Below are positions 32,730-44,100 of a stretch of 64,000 bases of DNA, piece after piece (the stretch's first letter is position 1; each line of letters starts with the position of its first letter). Both the position numbers and the translations under genes were made by a program. The DNA is from Sanguinoderma infundibulare. Lineage: Eukaryota; Basidiomycota; Agaricomycetes; Polyporales; Polyporaceae. Where the stretch lies: positions 4,278,001-4,342,000 of the forward strand of contig JAVLRN010000001.1 in assembly GCA_032821775.1 (NCBI GenBank). Direction: 5' to 3'. The notes beneath the pieces are model-generated. The model did not search any database. It was not told where the DNA came from and saw nothing but the letters and a program-made list of their open reading frames with translations.

Positions 32730-33611
32730 ATATCGGGTGCGTACGGCCGCCACCCTTAAATCCAATTGATGTCGCAAAGTGGTTTGAAATGGATACACGC
32801 GAGATTCTGAATCCTCGCGAATCTCGCGTGTATCCAGGCGGTTTCTTCTACGTTAGTCTGTGGATAAAATTAGTCTGCATGTCACAAAGCTTGTGTGCGC
32901 CGCGGAGAACGTTAAATCGGACTCAAATGGCCGATGCGGAAACTTGGGGTTTGAAGTTTCCAATCGCGGTCACCGCCAAGAAGACAGGGCTTGCGAGACC
33001 CGCGGGCACCGCAGCTCTAGCCCATCAACTCCAAGCGGCGCGTGAGGTCGGTAGAAACATCGAGTTCTAGCAGCAGCGTCGAATGCAGCATGCCGATTCT
33101 TCTGGAGTGTATGCAGAATGCCGCTGCGGCTGTGGGAAGGCCGACGACTCGCTTGGGACCGGGCTAATCGTGATGCAGCTACTGGCCATGGATGAGTTCG
33201 AGACGATACTTTGGAAGAGCTTGCTCCGGTTCAGACCTTGGGCGTATCCCATGCTGGGCGTGGGGGTCTTGGGGAGGCTGGATGGACCCGAGGGGAAGCG
33301 TCCCAGCGTGGTCGTTGCGAAGCCCACTTGCACAGTGTTGGAATGTTCAATTCCAGCTTGATCTGGCGCAAGGCTTGGTACGGAGAACACTAAACCGGTT
33401 GGACAATCGAGGAGTAATGTGAGCATAAGGAACTGTATAGCACAATTCAGCACAACCATGGCCAGAATGTTCGGAACAGAATGGAAAACGTACCACGTAA
33501 ATGAGCTTCTGATGCAACATGCCGAAGAGTTTGTTGTGGCGATAATGGAAGTGAATGCGTTGCGAGGAGATGGCGATGATGCAAGCTCGCGCTTGCGCTT
33601 GCCGAGATTTC
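32730..33611 (+). repeat. Internal duplication, copy B (unit 2)
   Basis: Same interruption as unit 1. Confidence 0.75.
32790..32836 (+). repeat. Perfect 18-bp inverted repeat (unit 2)
   Basis: Both arms unchanged. Confidence 0.8.
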
Positions 33612-34368
33612 CGCTCTAGCGATGGACTTTCAAATTATTGGTGCATGCAAGCACCGCCAAGGATGACGCGCGCAGACTAGACTCACCGCCTCGTGGTACG
33701 GACTGAATTTGGTCTTGCCCATGACTTCGTTCACAGCAGTGCTCTTGCCAATCCGCGTTTTGGGCTTGCAGTCACGAAAGCGGTACTTGTGCGTCGGCGT
33801 CGGCGACGGCAGCTTGAACATGAGCTGGGTCTCGGACGCGAGCTTGCCGTAGCCGGTCAGGCAGTACTCGTCGTCTGAGTTGTCGCCACCCTTGCTACTC
33901 GCAGCGCGGCACATGTCCGCATCACAGCAGTCATGATCGGCGGCCGCAGTCGGGGTGGAATGAGCGCCGTCCCCAATCGAGCCAGACTTGTCATAATACG
34001 AGCCTGTGAGGGTCGTGATGCGGCAAAGCTGTGATCAAGAGTCAGCTGTCAGTGTGAGAAACGTGGTCAGGGAAGGGATGGACCGACTGATAGGCTCTGT
34101 GCCGTCCAAGAGCGGGTCCCTGGGATCAAAGATGTCATTAAGCGTCCCGCTAGCCACCCCTGCCGCCGAGGACCCACTCACCAACCTGGTGCACCTTATG
34201 CCCAGCGCATGCCACTTGAAATGTTGTAGCCACGGACGCGCACATCCGTCTCGTTGCTGCTGTGCTTTTTGGTTCCGCGCGGGTCTCGGACGGGTCTGAG
34301 GAGCTGGAAGAGGAACTGCTGTCAGAAATGCGTGTCCGTGATCTCGACGTCAAGCAGCTCAGGGCCAC
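33494..34368 (-). pseudogene. Basic/Ser-rich gene remnant (unit 2)
   Basis: Here the middle exon (34003-33687) is open for 105 codons, from DKSGSIGDGAHSTPT through SKGGDNSDDEYCLTGYGK to SPYHEA. Whether the whole gene is still complete cannot be decided, because the first exon junctions are unclear and the 3' end runs into the internal duplication. Confidence 0.42.
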
Positions 34369-34560
34369 TTCGCAAAGTAGTACTGGCTCTTCGAGGCGGT
34401 CTCCGCGACTCCAGTCTCCCGGTTCTGTTTCAAATGTCCTGCCGGCGCAGTGAGTGAGCCATTCGACTGGCTGCCAAGCGCACTTCTCCCGCTCGTGTCC
34501 ATTCGTGTTGGGCTCGTTCTACGTCGGCGCGTACTCTCTTCATAAGGTTACTCCGCAAAC

Positions 34561-34749
34561 ATGCGACTGAGGAAGGTGAGGATGCGCCCTCAGAATATTG
34601 TTGTCGTGCTGGAATTGGAAAGTCGGCGGAGGAGGTCGGTGATGGATAAGGGCCTTGCTCTTCTGCGGGATCATGCCCTCGGTGAGGTGTTTCGCGGCGC
34701 GGCGAGGAGGGATCTCACCGAGGATGATCTGCGCGCGACGCGACCCTAT
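34561..34749 (+). CDS. Possible first exon of an unknown gene (unit 2)
   Basis: Starts MRLRKVRMRPQNIVVVLELE and ends TEDDLRATRPY at GTAAGT. Several replacements against unit 1 (Pro to Leu, Glu to Lys, Cys to Arg). A four-base loss downstream (near 35030) would shift any later exon. Confidence 0.3.
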
Positions 34750-35098
34750 GTAAGTACGTGCACCCAGCCCTGCATGCGTGCGTGCGTGCGTGCGCACGTT
34801 GCCACGACGCCGCCACGCCGTCCGACAAGTTCTAAACTCTCGAAGCTCGAAGCTCGAAGTTGCGTTCGCAGTCAGGAAGGCGGAGGCGGAGAAGAGTCTC
34901 GCAAGCCGGCCGACGCGGGATGCCCATGCCCATGCCCCGCCCATTCTCAGAGAATGCTCTGCGAGACCACGCTGTCTGCCAGTGGCCGGTGCAACTTGTT
35001 CAGCGCGAAGTGGGAACCGCGGCGTCAGGAAAACCCGTACATACCCACCTCCTCCCTTCCGAATCCACGCTCTCCCACACCTCCTCCTCTCCCTCCTC

Positions 35099-35339
35099 TC
35101 ATATCCGACCAGAGGTCGGCGCGATGATGTCGAGCGCACATAATCCAGAGGCTGCAATTGAGAACTTGAGATCGAGCACTCTTTGATCCAGAAGAATATG
35201 TGCAAGCATGAGGAGATGGTCCCACATCGCATCACAGGATTCGGGGGTCTTAGACGGAGTCTGGCAGTGTTCACGAAGCGCGTCAGTCAATCGAGATTCG
35301 CGGAATGCAGATGGGTATGGAATGTGCTTACCAGACACT
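35099..35339 (-). CDS. Terminal exon, open copy (units 2/3 boundary)
   Basis: Open for 79 codons; the tryptophan in CDAMWDHLLM is intact. The upstream exon in the start of unit 3 is not identified. Unknown family; the helical Leu-rich stretch suggests a folded domain. Confidence 0.4.
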
Positions 35340-35687
35340 GTACAGATTGGGCAACCACCCGAGATCAGTTACGAGGGAAATAAGCGCTACGCGCAAATTA
35401 TGCGCACGCTGGCTACAAAGTTGCATAAAGATAATTAACGGGAGAATCTCTCCGAGTGACGCACAGCTGCTGAACATGCCCGCCGCACGCCGCCACACCG
35501 AATCCCGACCAACCAACTCCTGCCCTCGAACACAGTACTCGAATGGTCTCGCACAGCTCAAGGCGGAATTTCGATCCCGTATAACAACAAAATTGAGTAC
35601 GTACATTCATTTTTATCTCCATCCTCCGCGCGCTGACCAGCCTGGTACCGCGGGACAGGACACAAATCTGGCAATCCGAAGGCGAAT

Positions 35688-36140
35688 ATGGGGTGGTCGG
35701 AGAAGGGCTACGCCCTCGGCGTGGTCGTCCGCTGCAAACAGAACCTCCTCGGATGGCCCTGGTACGCAAACATCCCGTTTGCGAACCCGAGCGACCTTCT
35801 CGGCGGCCAGCCCGTCCTGCGCTTCCTCATCGCGCTCTTGAATGCCGGGATCCTTCGCTTCGAGCCCGCGAGCGAGGAGGATGTTGATCTCGCACGACGG
35901 AACTCTAAGGCCATCCTTCCGGGTGCCCCGCCGACACGCCCGCCTCCGTTCTGCTGGGGTCTGTTTGGTCGGAACGATATCGGCCTGGGTCGCTTCCGGC
36001 CGGTTACCAACCCGCTGGGCTTGCCGCTCAGACACCCAAAAGACGGTCCAAAGACCCCGAAGCTTATCCTGGACTCCGATGTTGAGGATTCGGATGCAGT
36101 GGACTCAGAGAATGAGAACGCGCAGGTGGGATGCTGGTAG
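35688..36140 (+). CDS. Hypothetical protein, 150 aa (unit 3)
   Basis: Protein unchanged. The aspartate codon in EEDVDLARR is GAT here. In this unit a T-to-C change upstream (near 35572) removes a stop and opens a longer upstream frame (35305-35841) in a different reading frame, which I regard as noncoding. Confidence 0.6.
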   Translation: MGWSEKGYALGVVVRCKQNLLGWPWYANIPFANPSDLLGGQPVLRFLIALLNAGILRFEPASEEDVDLARRNSKAILPGAPPTRPPPFCWGLFGRNDIGLGRFRPVTNPLGLPLRHPKDGPKTPKLILDSDVEDSDAVDSENENAQVGCW

Positions 36141-36155
36141 CTAGCACACAATGTA

Positions 36156-36239
36156 TTAGTCGTGCTCAAGGATGTTGTCCGCGATCTCGGGGTTGACGTA
36201 CACGACGATGTCGTCCTCCGTCGTGGCGGAGAGGAAGTG
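36156..36239 (-). pseudogene. DDIVVYVNPEIAD exon remnant (unit 3)
   Basis: Coding part unchanged. The flanking sequence downstream of the stop has one substitution (gctagcaca instead of gctagcgca). Confidence 0.4.
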
Positions 36240-36464
36240 CAGTGATCACCGCACCAAATGCATTCCCCAGCGGTCGTTCTGAATATGGAAAGTGAGTGAC
36301 GGCAACAGACATCTTGATGATGGGCTGTCGACTGGGCGCATGGCAAGGGGATGAAGATCTATGAGGCCCAGAGCGCGACTGACTGAATCAAGCAATGCAT
36401 ATGCGCAGCAGATACTGAATGGTGCGCACCGTACTTGAGCGCCAGTGCGCTGATAACGTCCTAA

Positions 36465-37078
36465 CTAATGGCACCAATGTTTGTCATCGGCAAGGAGGCG
36501 GATGAACTCCGAGTTGGTCATACGACTGACGCTAGGGTGCATGGTTGAGTAATCATTGACATCAATCAGACATTGCTGGCGAATGTGACCGTGATTGGGT
36601 TCACCGCTGACACTGCGATGGGCCATGAAAGAAGACGTAGTGTGCATGGCCATGATCTAGCAGACAGCAGAGCAGAAGCGATCTTTGGGGGTCATGAAAG
36701 CCAGGCGTTCCGGACATTGGTCTACTCACCCATCGAAACGATTGGCCGAACATCTGATGGAAGAGGGTTGGATGGTCGCTGTTCCCGCATACGGCGCTGA
36801 CTCGAAAACCCCGGATGGCAACTGGGTCGAGTCTAGTCTCTGTATTTGATGGCGTGCAAGGTCAGAAAATAAAAGTTTACCCCACACAGCAATGGTAACA
36901 CACTCACGCTGGCGATGGGGCAGTCATTGATGCAGCGATGATCGTGGTAGAGAGCAAAGAGCGACGGCAATGACACGAACATCCGAGGGCAGCGCCACAA
37001 GGGTCCAAGCGCCCGCAGCTGCCATTTGCGGAATCCCGCTCTCTCATAAACCTCCATCAGCCCTGACCTCGCTTCCAC
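36465..37078 (-). CDS. Predicted three-exon gene (unit 3)
   Basis: Two amino-acid changes relative to units 1-2: Trp to Arg in exon 1 (RCPRMFV) and Cys to Arg in exon 3 (MAHRSVSG). Splice sites are unchanged. Two replacement changes and no synonymous ones in so short a gene suggest weak constraint. Confidence 0.38.
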
Positions 37079-37450
37079 TCATTCGTTTCAACCCCTGCTG
37101 CGCTCTGCTACAGTATCCATGTGCTCACCAGTTCTGGACCACGGCAATGCAGACTGCTCTCCGCCGACAATTCCAACCAGCACTCGTCAGCAGCCACCGC
37201 CAGCCTGTCAGTTCCTATCCGAGTTGATTCAGCCGCAACAGAACCACCCAAGCGGTGGAGCAGCTCGCGCAGCTGAGTCAGGCTACGCCGCGGCCGGAGA
37301 TTGAGCCTGTGTGGGCGGAGACAGGGCCAGACCTTGGACGATGGTATTTCTCTTTGAGCCGCCACAATAACTTGCAGACAATTATTTTCCAACAAATTTG
37401 ACCTTGAGCGACCAATGCAGAGTTGGTAGATGGATTCATAGCATCTGCAC

Positions 37451-37520
37451 TATGTCGGGGCTCCGGAAGGGGTGAGTACACAGAGGAGGCGAAGGACGTG
37501 TACTTGAAGCACTGCTACCC
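37451..37520 (+). pseudogene. O-fucosyltransferase-like fragment at telomere-like DNA (unit 3)
   Basis: One G is missing from the G run at the start of the fragment and two substitutions follow, so the upstream frame no longer joins. The junction itself is unchanged. Confidence 0.5.
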
Positions 37521-37896
37521 AGGGTTAGGTGCAAGGTTAGGGCTAACCTAGGTTAGCGATTCCCTGGGTTTTGCGTCAGCTGAACAGTACACCATATGTA
37601 TGTATACATTGAATGAATCCCAGTGCAGATTTTTGTAGGCAACAAAAATTCAGTTCAGGGTTAATTATTGTCTGCGGAAGCCCCCTCGCCGAAATGGGTA
37701 GCACGCTCAGGTTAGGGGCACGGGTTAGGGGCAAGGTTGACATAGGTTAGCGAATTTGAAGGCTCCGGTTGGTTTTGCGTGGGTAAAACGAATACCGTAT
37801 CAATCCCAATTCATGTGGATATGTATACTACAAATTCCAAGGCGCAGAACACGCGTGAAGAGAACTTTGGGGGGTTAGGGCCAGGGTAGTGTTAAG
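37521..37896 (+). repeat. Interstitial telomere-like tract (unit 3)
   Basis: A few substitutions relative to units 1-2 (for example ggttgacat for ggttaacat, gggtaaaac for gggtaacac). The head-to-head TTAGGG/CTAACC junction is kept. Confidence 0.7.
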
Positions 37897-37967
37897 TTTA
37901 AGCCGCTTCCACTTTGGGAAGGTGAGCGCTCTCGACTAGGCCTTGTCTCTCGACCACCACCCTTCAG

Positions 37968-38084
37968 CTGGATTACGCAGACTTGGACAAATTCAACTGC
38001 TTCAAAGTGTCCCTGGTCCATGTGCATTTGACGGCCTCCGCGGCGGTGACGACATTCAGCAAGGACGCATCAGACGACGGATAG
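37968..38084 (+). pseudogene. Orphan terminal exon (unit 3)
   Basis: Identical to the unit 1 exon; its intron is also unchanged. Confidence 0.4.
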
Positions 38085-39167
38085 CATCCGCTTGTTGGTG
38101 GCGGCGGCAACGGCGGCGAAGGCCATCGGAACGTCCCCAGATTCGCGCTCAGGTCTCTGGGGCGACAATCGCGCGTTATGAGTGTGTGTTATTTTCACTG
38201 TATTCACAGACTCTCGCCTGATTTTTATTGCGGTCGACTGTCCGATCACACCTAGCCTTGGAGACGTTGGTCGTGTTCATGTCTGCCGGACTTTGCAGAG
38301 CGGTTCCTGATTATCGATGTTAGTACAGTACAACCTCGCTTGATGTCGCCAGGAGTACTTACACCGTTCAAAAGCACCCCAGATAGGGAAGGCAACAATA
38401 CAGTCTCAGAAATTACAGAGGCCGTCAGGGCTGATACATTGCACACCGCGTCTGATCAAGTCCCTGGATCATATCGGCGAAATTCGGTTGAAGGAACGTT
38501 GCAAGCTTGCTGTCTGCATAAGCCTCCGAGTATCGAACCGTCGCTTGCACTGGCGAGTTGCGACAGCGCGTGGAGCCCTGCGTAATTCGTTCACAGCCGT
38601 GCATCTCTTTCCCAAGCATCGTCCCCGGTGTCTGGCTGCTCCGATGGGTACGCTTTGGCATCTTGAGCCAATATACACAGCCGACGCAACCCTTGATTTG
38701 TCAAAAATGAGCCTGTGCGCGCGTCCTCTGCCCAACAACATCACGTCCCCGGTACGAGACCCTCCGAGACCTCAACAAAGTCCTTGTCTGGCCCACTCGA
38801 GCATACGCAAAGATATGGTAGTACAATGAATATATTGGGACGCGGACGGCGGCAGAGAGATACAGCGTTACCGCTCGATGGCATCTCGCTTCGCACCTCC
38901 GTGCAGATCTGTGTTCGAAAATTGTACCGACCCAGGCCCCGATCGCGATTTTCGAGTGCGAGGTCAACGGACGTGGTCATGGCGGCCGTCGCGACTTGCC
39001 GTGTACCTAGATGCGTGGATGGTTAGCCGACCTTGAAACCGCGTTTGCAGAAAGGGGATCAGAAAGAAATTGGCGTCTGCAACGCGGAGATCGCTTCACA
39101 AACCGACCCCACAGCCCGGAATGCGTTAGGACGAGAAGTATGATTGCACCATGTGCGAGCGACCGTT

Positions 39168-39489
39168 CTAGCGCAACCATTCAATTCCCGGACATACTCG
39201 CCCAGCTCCTCCTTCAGCTCCGCCACCCACGGCTGCTTCCCATTCATCATGATGTACACGTTCTTCAACCCCCGTCCCGCCGGCCTCGCTCACCCTCTGG
39301 ACGATCTGCGCGATGTCCGGGTAGCAGTGCTTCAAGTACATACCTGAGCGTAAACTCCTCTGGTGGGACAAGATCACGAGCAGTTGTGATTTGATGCTCA
39401 GCTGGGAGCAGCGGTTCGTCGCGCAGTCGGTGGACATGCTGGTCAGGCAGCGGGCGCAGGTGATCCTCGGGAACGGGGTGCACCGGTGA
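39168..39489. pseudogene. O-fucosyltransferase-like pieces, opposed (unit 3)
   Basis: Minus-strand piece at 39168-39340 and plus-strand piece at 39358-39489. Same frameshift. Confidence 0.5.
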
Positions 39490-40108
39490 TCGTGTCCGTG
39501 TTTGTTTTCCCTCGCCGACCGACACGCAGGTACGAAGTTTGGGTGCGAGAACGTCGGACGCAGTCGTCGCGACTTGCCGGGTGCCTAGATGAATGGATGG
39601 TTAGCCGACCTCGAAACCGCGTATTCAGAAATGGGATCAGAAGGAAATTGGCGTGTACATCACGGAGATCGCGTCGGAAACCAGGAGCGGCGGTGGGAGA
39701 ATGCGGACGCAGACGCACAGATTTTCCCAAATCCGGGCGGCCGCAGAGTGGGTAGAAACCATCCTGGCACGCACAGACTGCCGTACGAGGTATTTAAGGG
39801 AGGCTGGAGGTTGGAGGTTCCGCATTCCCGTCCCCGCCCATCCGCTACTGCCCGCGCGCCCTCGTTCTTCCGCTGAGTCCATAGCCCGTCCTGTCCATCC
39901 GCCATCCCCGGCTTGCTTTTGTGTTCCTGTTCCATGCGTTCGGGTTGAAGTCCGGCGGTCTGCGGAGTGTCCGTCGTCCGGACCATCGCGGCGAGGCGGT
40001 ACGTTGTTGGTTGGTTTCTAACTGGAATCGTTTGACGTTGATCGTGCTTGTACTTGTAGCGCGATGTTCACTGGCCAGAGGGAGGACGCACTGCTGACGG
40101 CGGTCGCT

Positions 40109-40378
40109 GTCCACTTCAGGTAGCTCACGTGCCGAGGGTATCGTCGTCGTGAGGTACAGCACCATGTAGATGACGATGCTCGGCACGAAGAGCTTCCAGA
40201 TCTCCCTGGACGGCGGCACGGCGCAGTGTGTGAACTTGGGCCCAGGTGAGTGAACGGCGACGACGTTGATGTTGTGGCAGATCGTCCGGAGGAGACAGAT
40301 TGCGCAGATTGTGGCTATCGTCAGTATGCCCACGAATGCCGCGCGTGCGAGGGTGTCCTTGGAGTAGACGTAGCATAT
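40109..40378 (-). pseudogene. Membrane-protein fragment (unit 3)
   Basis: Identical to the unit 1 fragment. Confidence 0.45.
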
Positions 40379-41133
40379 TCACCGACTAGCCTTGAATTCG
40401 GTCTTCCGCGCATGTATCATGATTTTTGACGTAGCTAGTTCGGGAACTCGGATCAAGTGAGTGGTGGTGGTAACTAGAGCTTATATAGCTACGAACTGGG
40501 GCGAATGAGATGGATTCCCATTGCGGCGCGATAAGATGTTGGAGCGAGGTTGCATTGCGGACGATACATGACGTCGTGCAAGGTCGCAGCTGGCGACACG
40601 CGTCGTTGTGCTGCATGCAGTCCCATGGGAGGCCCTAGATTCGACGAAGTCGTCCTGCTTGTGCTTCTGGACGGGATTTGCGTCCGGATGTACGTACCGG
40701 TCATCCTTATCGTGATTTCTGTCAGGGTACGGTTATGTTGAGTACAGCCGCCCAGCGCACCTCGAGATCGGACGCAGGCTGGAGATCCCTGCTAAGATAG
40801 CGAAGTCGTTAAGAGCCTTGAGGGTCAGAAACAAGCTGGACGGTGTCGCTTCCGATGGTCGCGGATGACGCGTTTGTCTGTGTTTGGCGCCGGATCGGGC
40901 CGGCGACTGTCTTGGCATGAGATGACATCGAGCGTCGACGCGTCGACATCGACTTGGACCGGCGATGGAACCCGGCATCGAGGCGCATCTCAGGCTAGCA
41001 TCTAACCAGTCGCTGCCCTCTACCGCAACTTGGACGGCCTTCGGCCTTTGTTTCTCGCCATCGCTATGCAACACCCCACAGACATAGAACACCATCCTAG
41101 GCGACACCTTCCGCACACCTGTATCCAACAACC

Positions 41134-44100
41134 ATGGTACGTTCCAGCCACTCGACGAAGGAATTTGGACGTACAGGCTAACTGTCGCATACCAGAGCGA
41201 CGCCGAGAGCGAATTCTGGGGGGGCGATTCAGACTCCATCTCGCGAGCTCAACAGTTCTTCGCGGACACCAGCAATGCGTCTCCCATTCAAAGTTACCCG
41301 ATGGCGCCACCGAAACAAGGCACTAATCATGGACCGCGATCAGATCGGAGAGACAGTCGTGCAGAGTCCTCGCCCAGCAAGAGGACACCTCGGCAGCCCA
41401 AGATCACCTCGGAGAGAGGGACCAATACTCGTGTTCGCGGGAGGGGGACGAGTCAACGTCCTTTGTTAGAACACACGACTCCCCATGCGCGCGACCAACG
41501 ACCTGTTGCCTCCGCCGCTCATTCGGATGCAGCTACCACTGCGGGTACTCGCTCACAAGGTAGCGTGAGTGTGGACCAGTCCATGGATCTAGACCTCGAC
41601 TCTAACTTGGAGAACGATGCAGCGTACGGTCAGTACGACCCACTGGTTTATTCCTTCCCTTGCGCTGACGGCATCGCGTAATCTTTAGTTGAAGCAAGTG
41701 AGTGTACTACCGGCAACTACGCATCGTAGATTCTTACCGCAGCACCCACAGTGATGGACACGGACAACGACGACTCCGAACCTCCTTCTCGAGGCGGTTC
41801 GTTCGCCTTCTCCTACGTCCAATCGAGTCGGAATGCGTCGATGACTTCCCTCTCGTCCTCGGCGTCAGTTGATTCCAGAACTGGAAGGAAACACGCCATG
41901 CCGTACGAGTCGACCTACGGCAGACCGATCGCCGCACAGGTTGCGCGAAAGGTGCCTCGCACAACGCAGAAGGTAGGTCCCTCTAGATAACTCAGCCGGC
42001 CGGCTTGGTACCGTATTGGACACAAGAGCGGGGACATTAGAGGTGCCCAATTGCCTTCCATTGCGCTCACTCTAGACGTTGGACGCACCGGGAAGCAATT
42101 GCGCCCTCCTGTCCAGTGGAGAATGCCATTCGAAAGTATGTTGGAGACAAGAACAACGCCGGTGTCAACCAGCGCGGATCGTTCTTCTCTCCAACATATT
42201 TGTAAGGAGTATTTTTCATTGAGCAGGAAGGGGCGACAGAGCCCTTGGAAGAAACCGGGCGCAAGGGTGAAGGTCGTCCCCTTGCCATACGCGCAGTGCT
42301 CGGCTAGCCTACGTTTGGACTGGGAAACGTGCCCGGGCGCCGCCCGTAGTGACCGTGGGGATCGGGCGCGACAGTAAGAGCGTATGAATTGGGTTACAGA
42401 GGCGACGAAGCGCAATTTTAACAGAGGAACGAGCTCGTTTGAAGGTGACGAGCTACCTCTGGCTTCAACAACTCCTCGCGAGATTCGTGTTTAGATTTTG
42501 CCTACCTTGAATGTTAAACCTTCGCGAGCTTCTGCTCCACCATTGGATGACAGAAACGTACATTTCTTGCCTCTCTCCTCGGCGCGCGCGAACTTGAGAA
42601 GAACTTCTTTGGAGTCAAGGGGATGTGAGTTGAGTGCAACCGAGTAGCTCCAGGGGCTCCGTCGGCAATGGTTTCTATTTCATAGGCGTCGCCATGAGCG
42701 CCAATCGAACTGGAACAATCGAGTATAGACTAGTACTCCCTATTGACTCTTGAGCACCCCGTGGGCAACACTGACTTGCTCTCTCTGATTGCTTCCTCCT
42801 GTTGGCATTGTGTTTATGATTGCTGACATCCATCTACTTTACAGGCTCCTACCACATCCAAGCCACTCCCTCAGACGCCGTCGCGTTCGGGGAATGTCAC
42901 GCGGAAGAACTGGGCTGACTCCCCCGAGCCGTACCAGAAAAGGGTCGAGACACCGACCATAACACGGATCTCCAACGCCCTCGAGGATGCGGTTGCCTTT
43001 GAACAAGAAGAAGCGAGTTCTGCGTCAGCCGGGCCTTCCCGCCAACGTGAGCAGAAGAACGCGTTTGACCCGTCGACGCTATCGGGTGTCTGCGTCATCG
43101 CGCATTCAAAGGACGCGCAGCGCCTGTTCGACAATATTCCCCTGAGCTGGGGCGTGCAGTACGAAATCGCTCGTGGGGTCTCGCGGGGCATATGGAGTTG
43201 GGAGACGGTGATACAGGCCGAGCCTGCCCTCAGGTCCCTCAAAGGAGAGAACACAGGCAACGCCACGAGGGTATCCCATGTGCTCGGTCGCCAGTTCGGC
43301 GACAACTCGCCGGTTGACGGCGCCATATGGTGCGCGTCCAGTTGTGTTGCAAACATGCATGCGCAGCATCTGACACCAGGATAGGTATGAGCTCGACCGG
43401 GAAGAGAAGGCGATGATCGAACGGCGAGGGCGCGGACTCGGCCTGCAGGGCGACTTCGGGGAGAAGCCGAACTGGTACGGCGGGCAGATCCAGCAAGTCG
43501 CCAGACTCGAGGAGGCCGGCGACGGCTTCCGGGTCGTGCTCGCGAAGATGGAGATGCGCAAGTCGACGCGCTTCGCCCGCTTCCTCGCCTCCCGGCGGAT
43601 TCTGCAGGTCTCGGTCCCGGCTACGGTCGTCAACAGCCGAGCGGAGGATCTCCGCGCGTTCTTCACCCAGAAGTTTGTGTTGTGCGGCCGGATTTTCGTC
43701 GCGTTCGGCGCAAAGGACAAGAAGGTCTTCCTCATGGAGACCCCGGAGGCGCACGAGCGTGCTGCTTACATCAAGGGCGACGAGCAGAGGATCAGCTTGG
43801 CGGATTTCGTCGCGTGGCACAATCCGATGGACCTCAACGGCGCGCAGGTATGTTGATGCCTCTGTCAAGGTGATAGCAGCTTAACCATTATGCAACGCAG
43901 CCGACGTCGAAGTGGGCCACGCGGTTCGACCTCGGCTTCTCCATCTCTGTCCCGGCCCTGCTCATTCATCCCGACAACACCTACTATAAGCGTGACGATA
44001 GTGCGTCGCCTTCGTCTTCTATCGATGATTCATTTCACGATCGTCTGCTACGCAGTTGCGCCGCCGCACGATCCGGAGCAGAAGCCCGCGGCAGAGTTCA

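Larger units (their letters stand above)
17666..35331. repeat. Tandem repeat unit 2 (17,666 bp)
   Basis: Its first 2.5 kb match unit 1, and its second half (from about 28.3 kb) matches unit 3, so it is a chimera of two unit types. Small compensating indels in the second half (offset to unit 1 changing from 17665 to 17651, 17652 and then 17666) leave its length almost unchanged. Confidence 0.98.
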
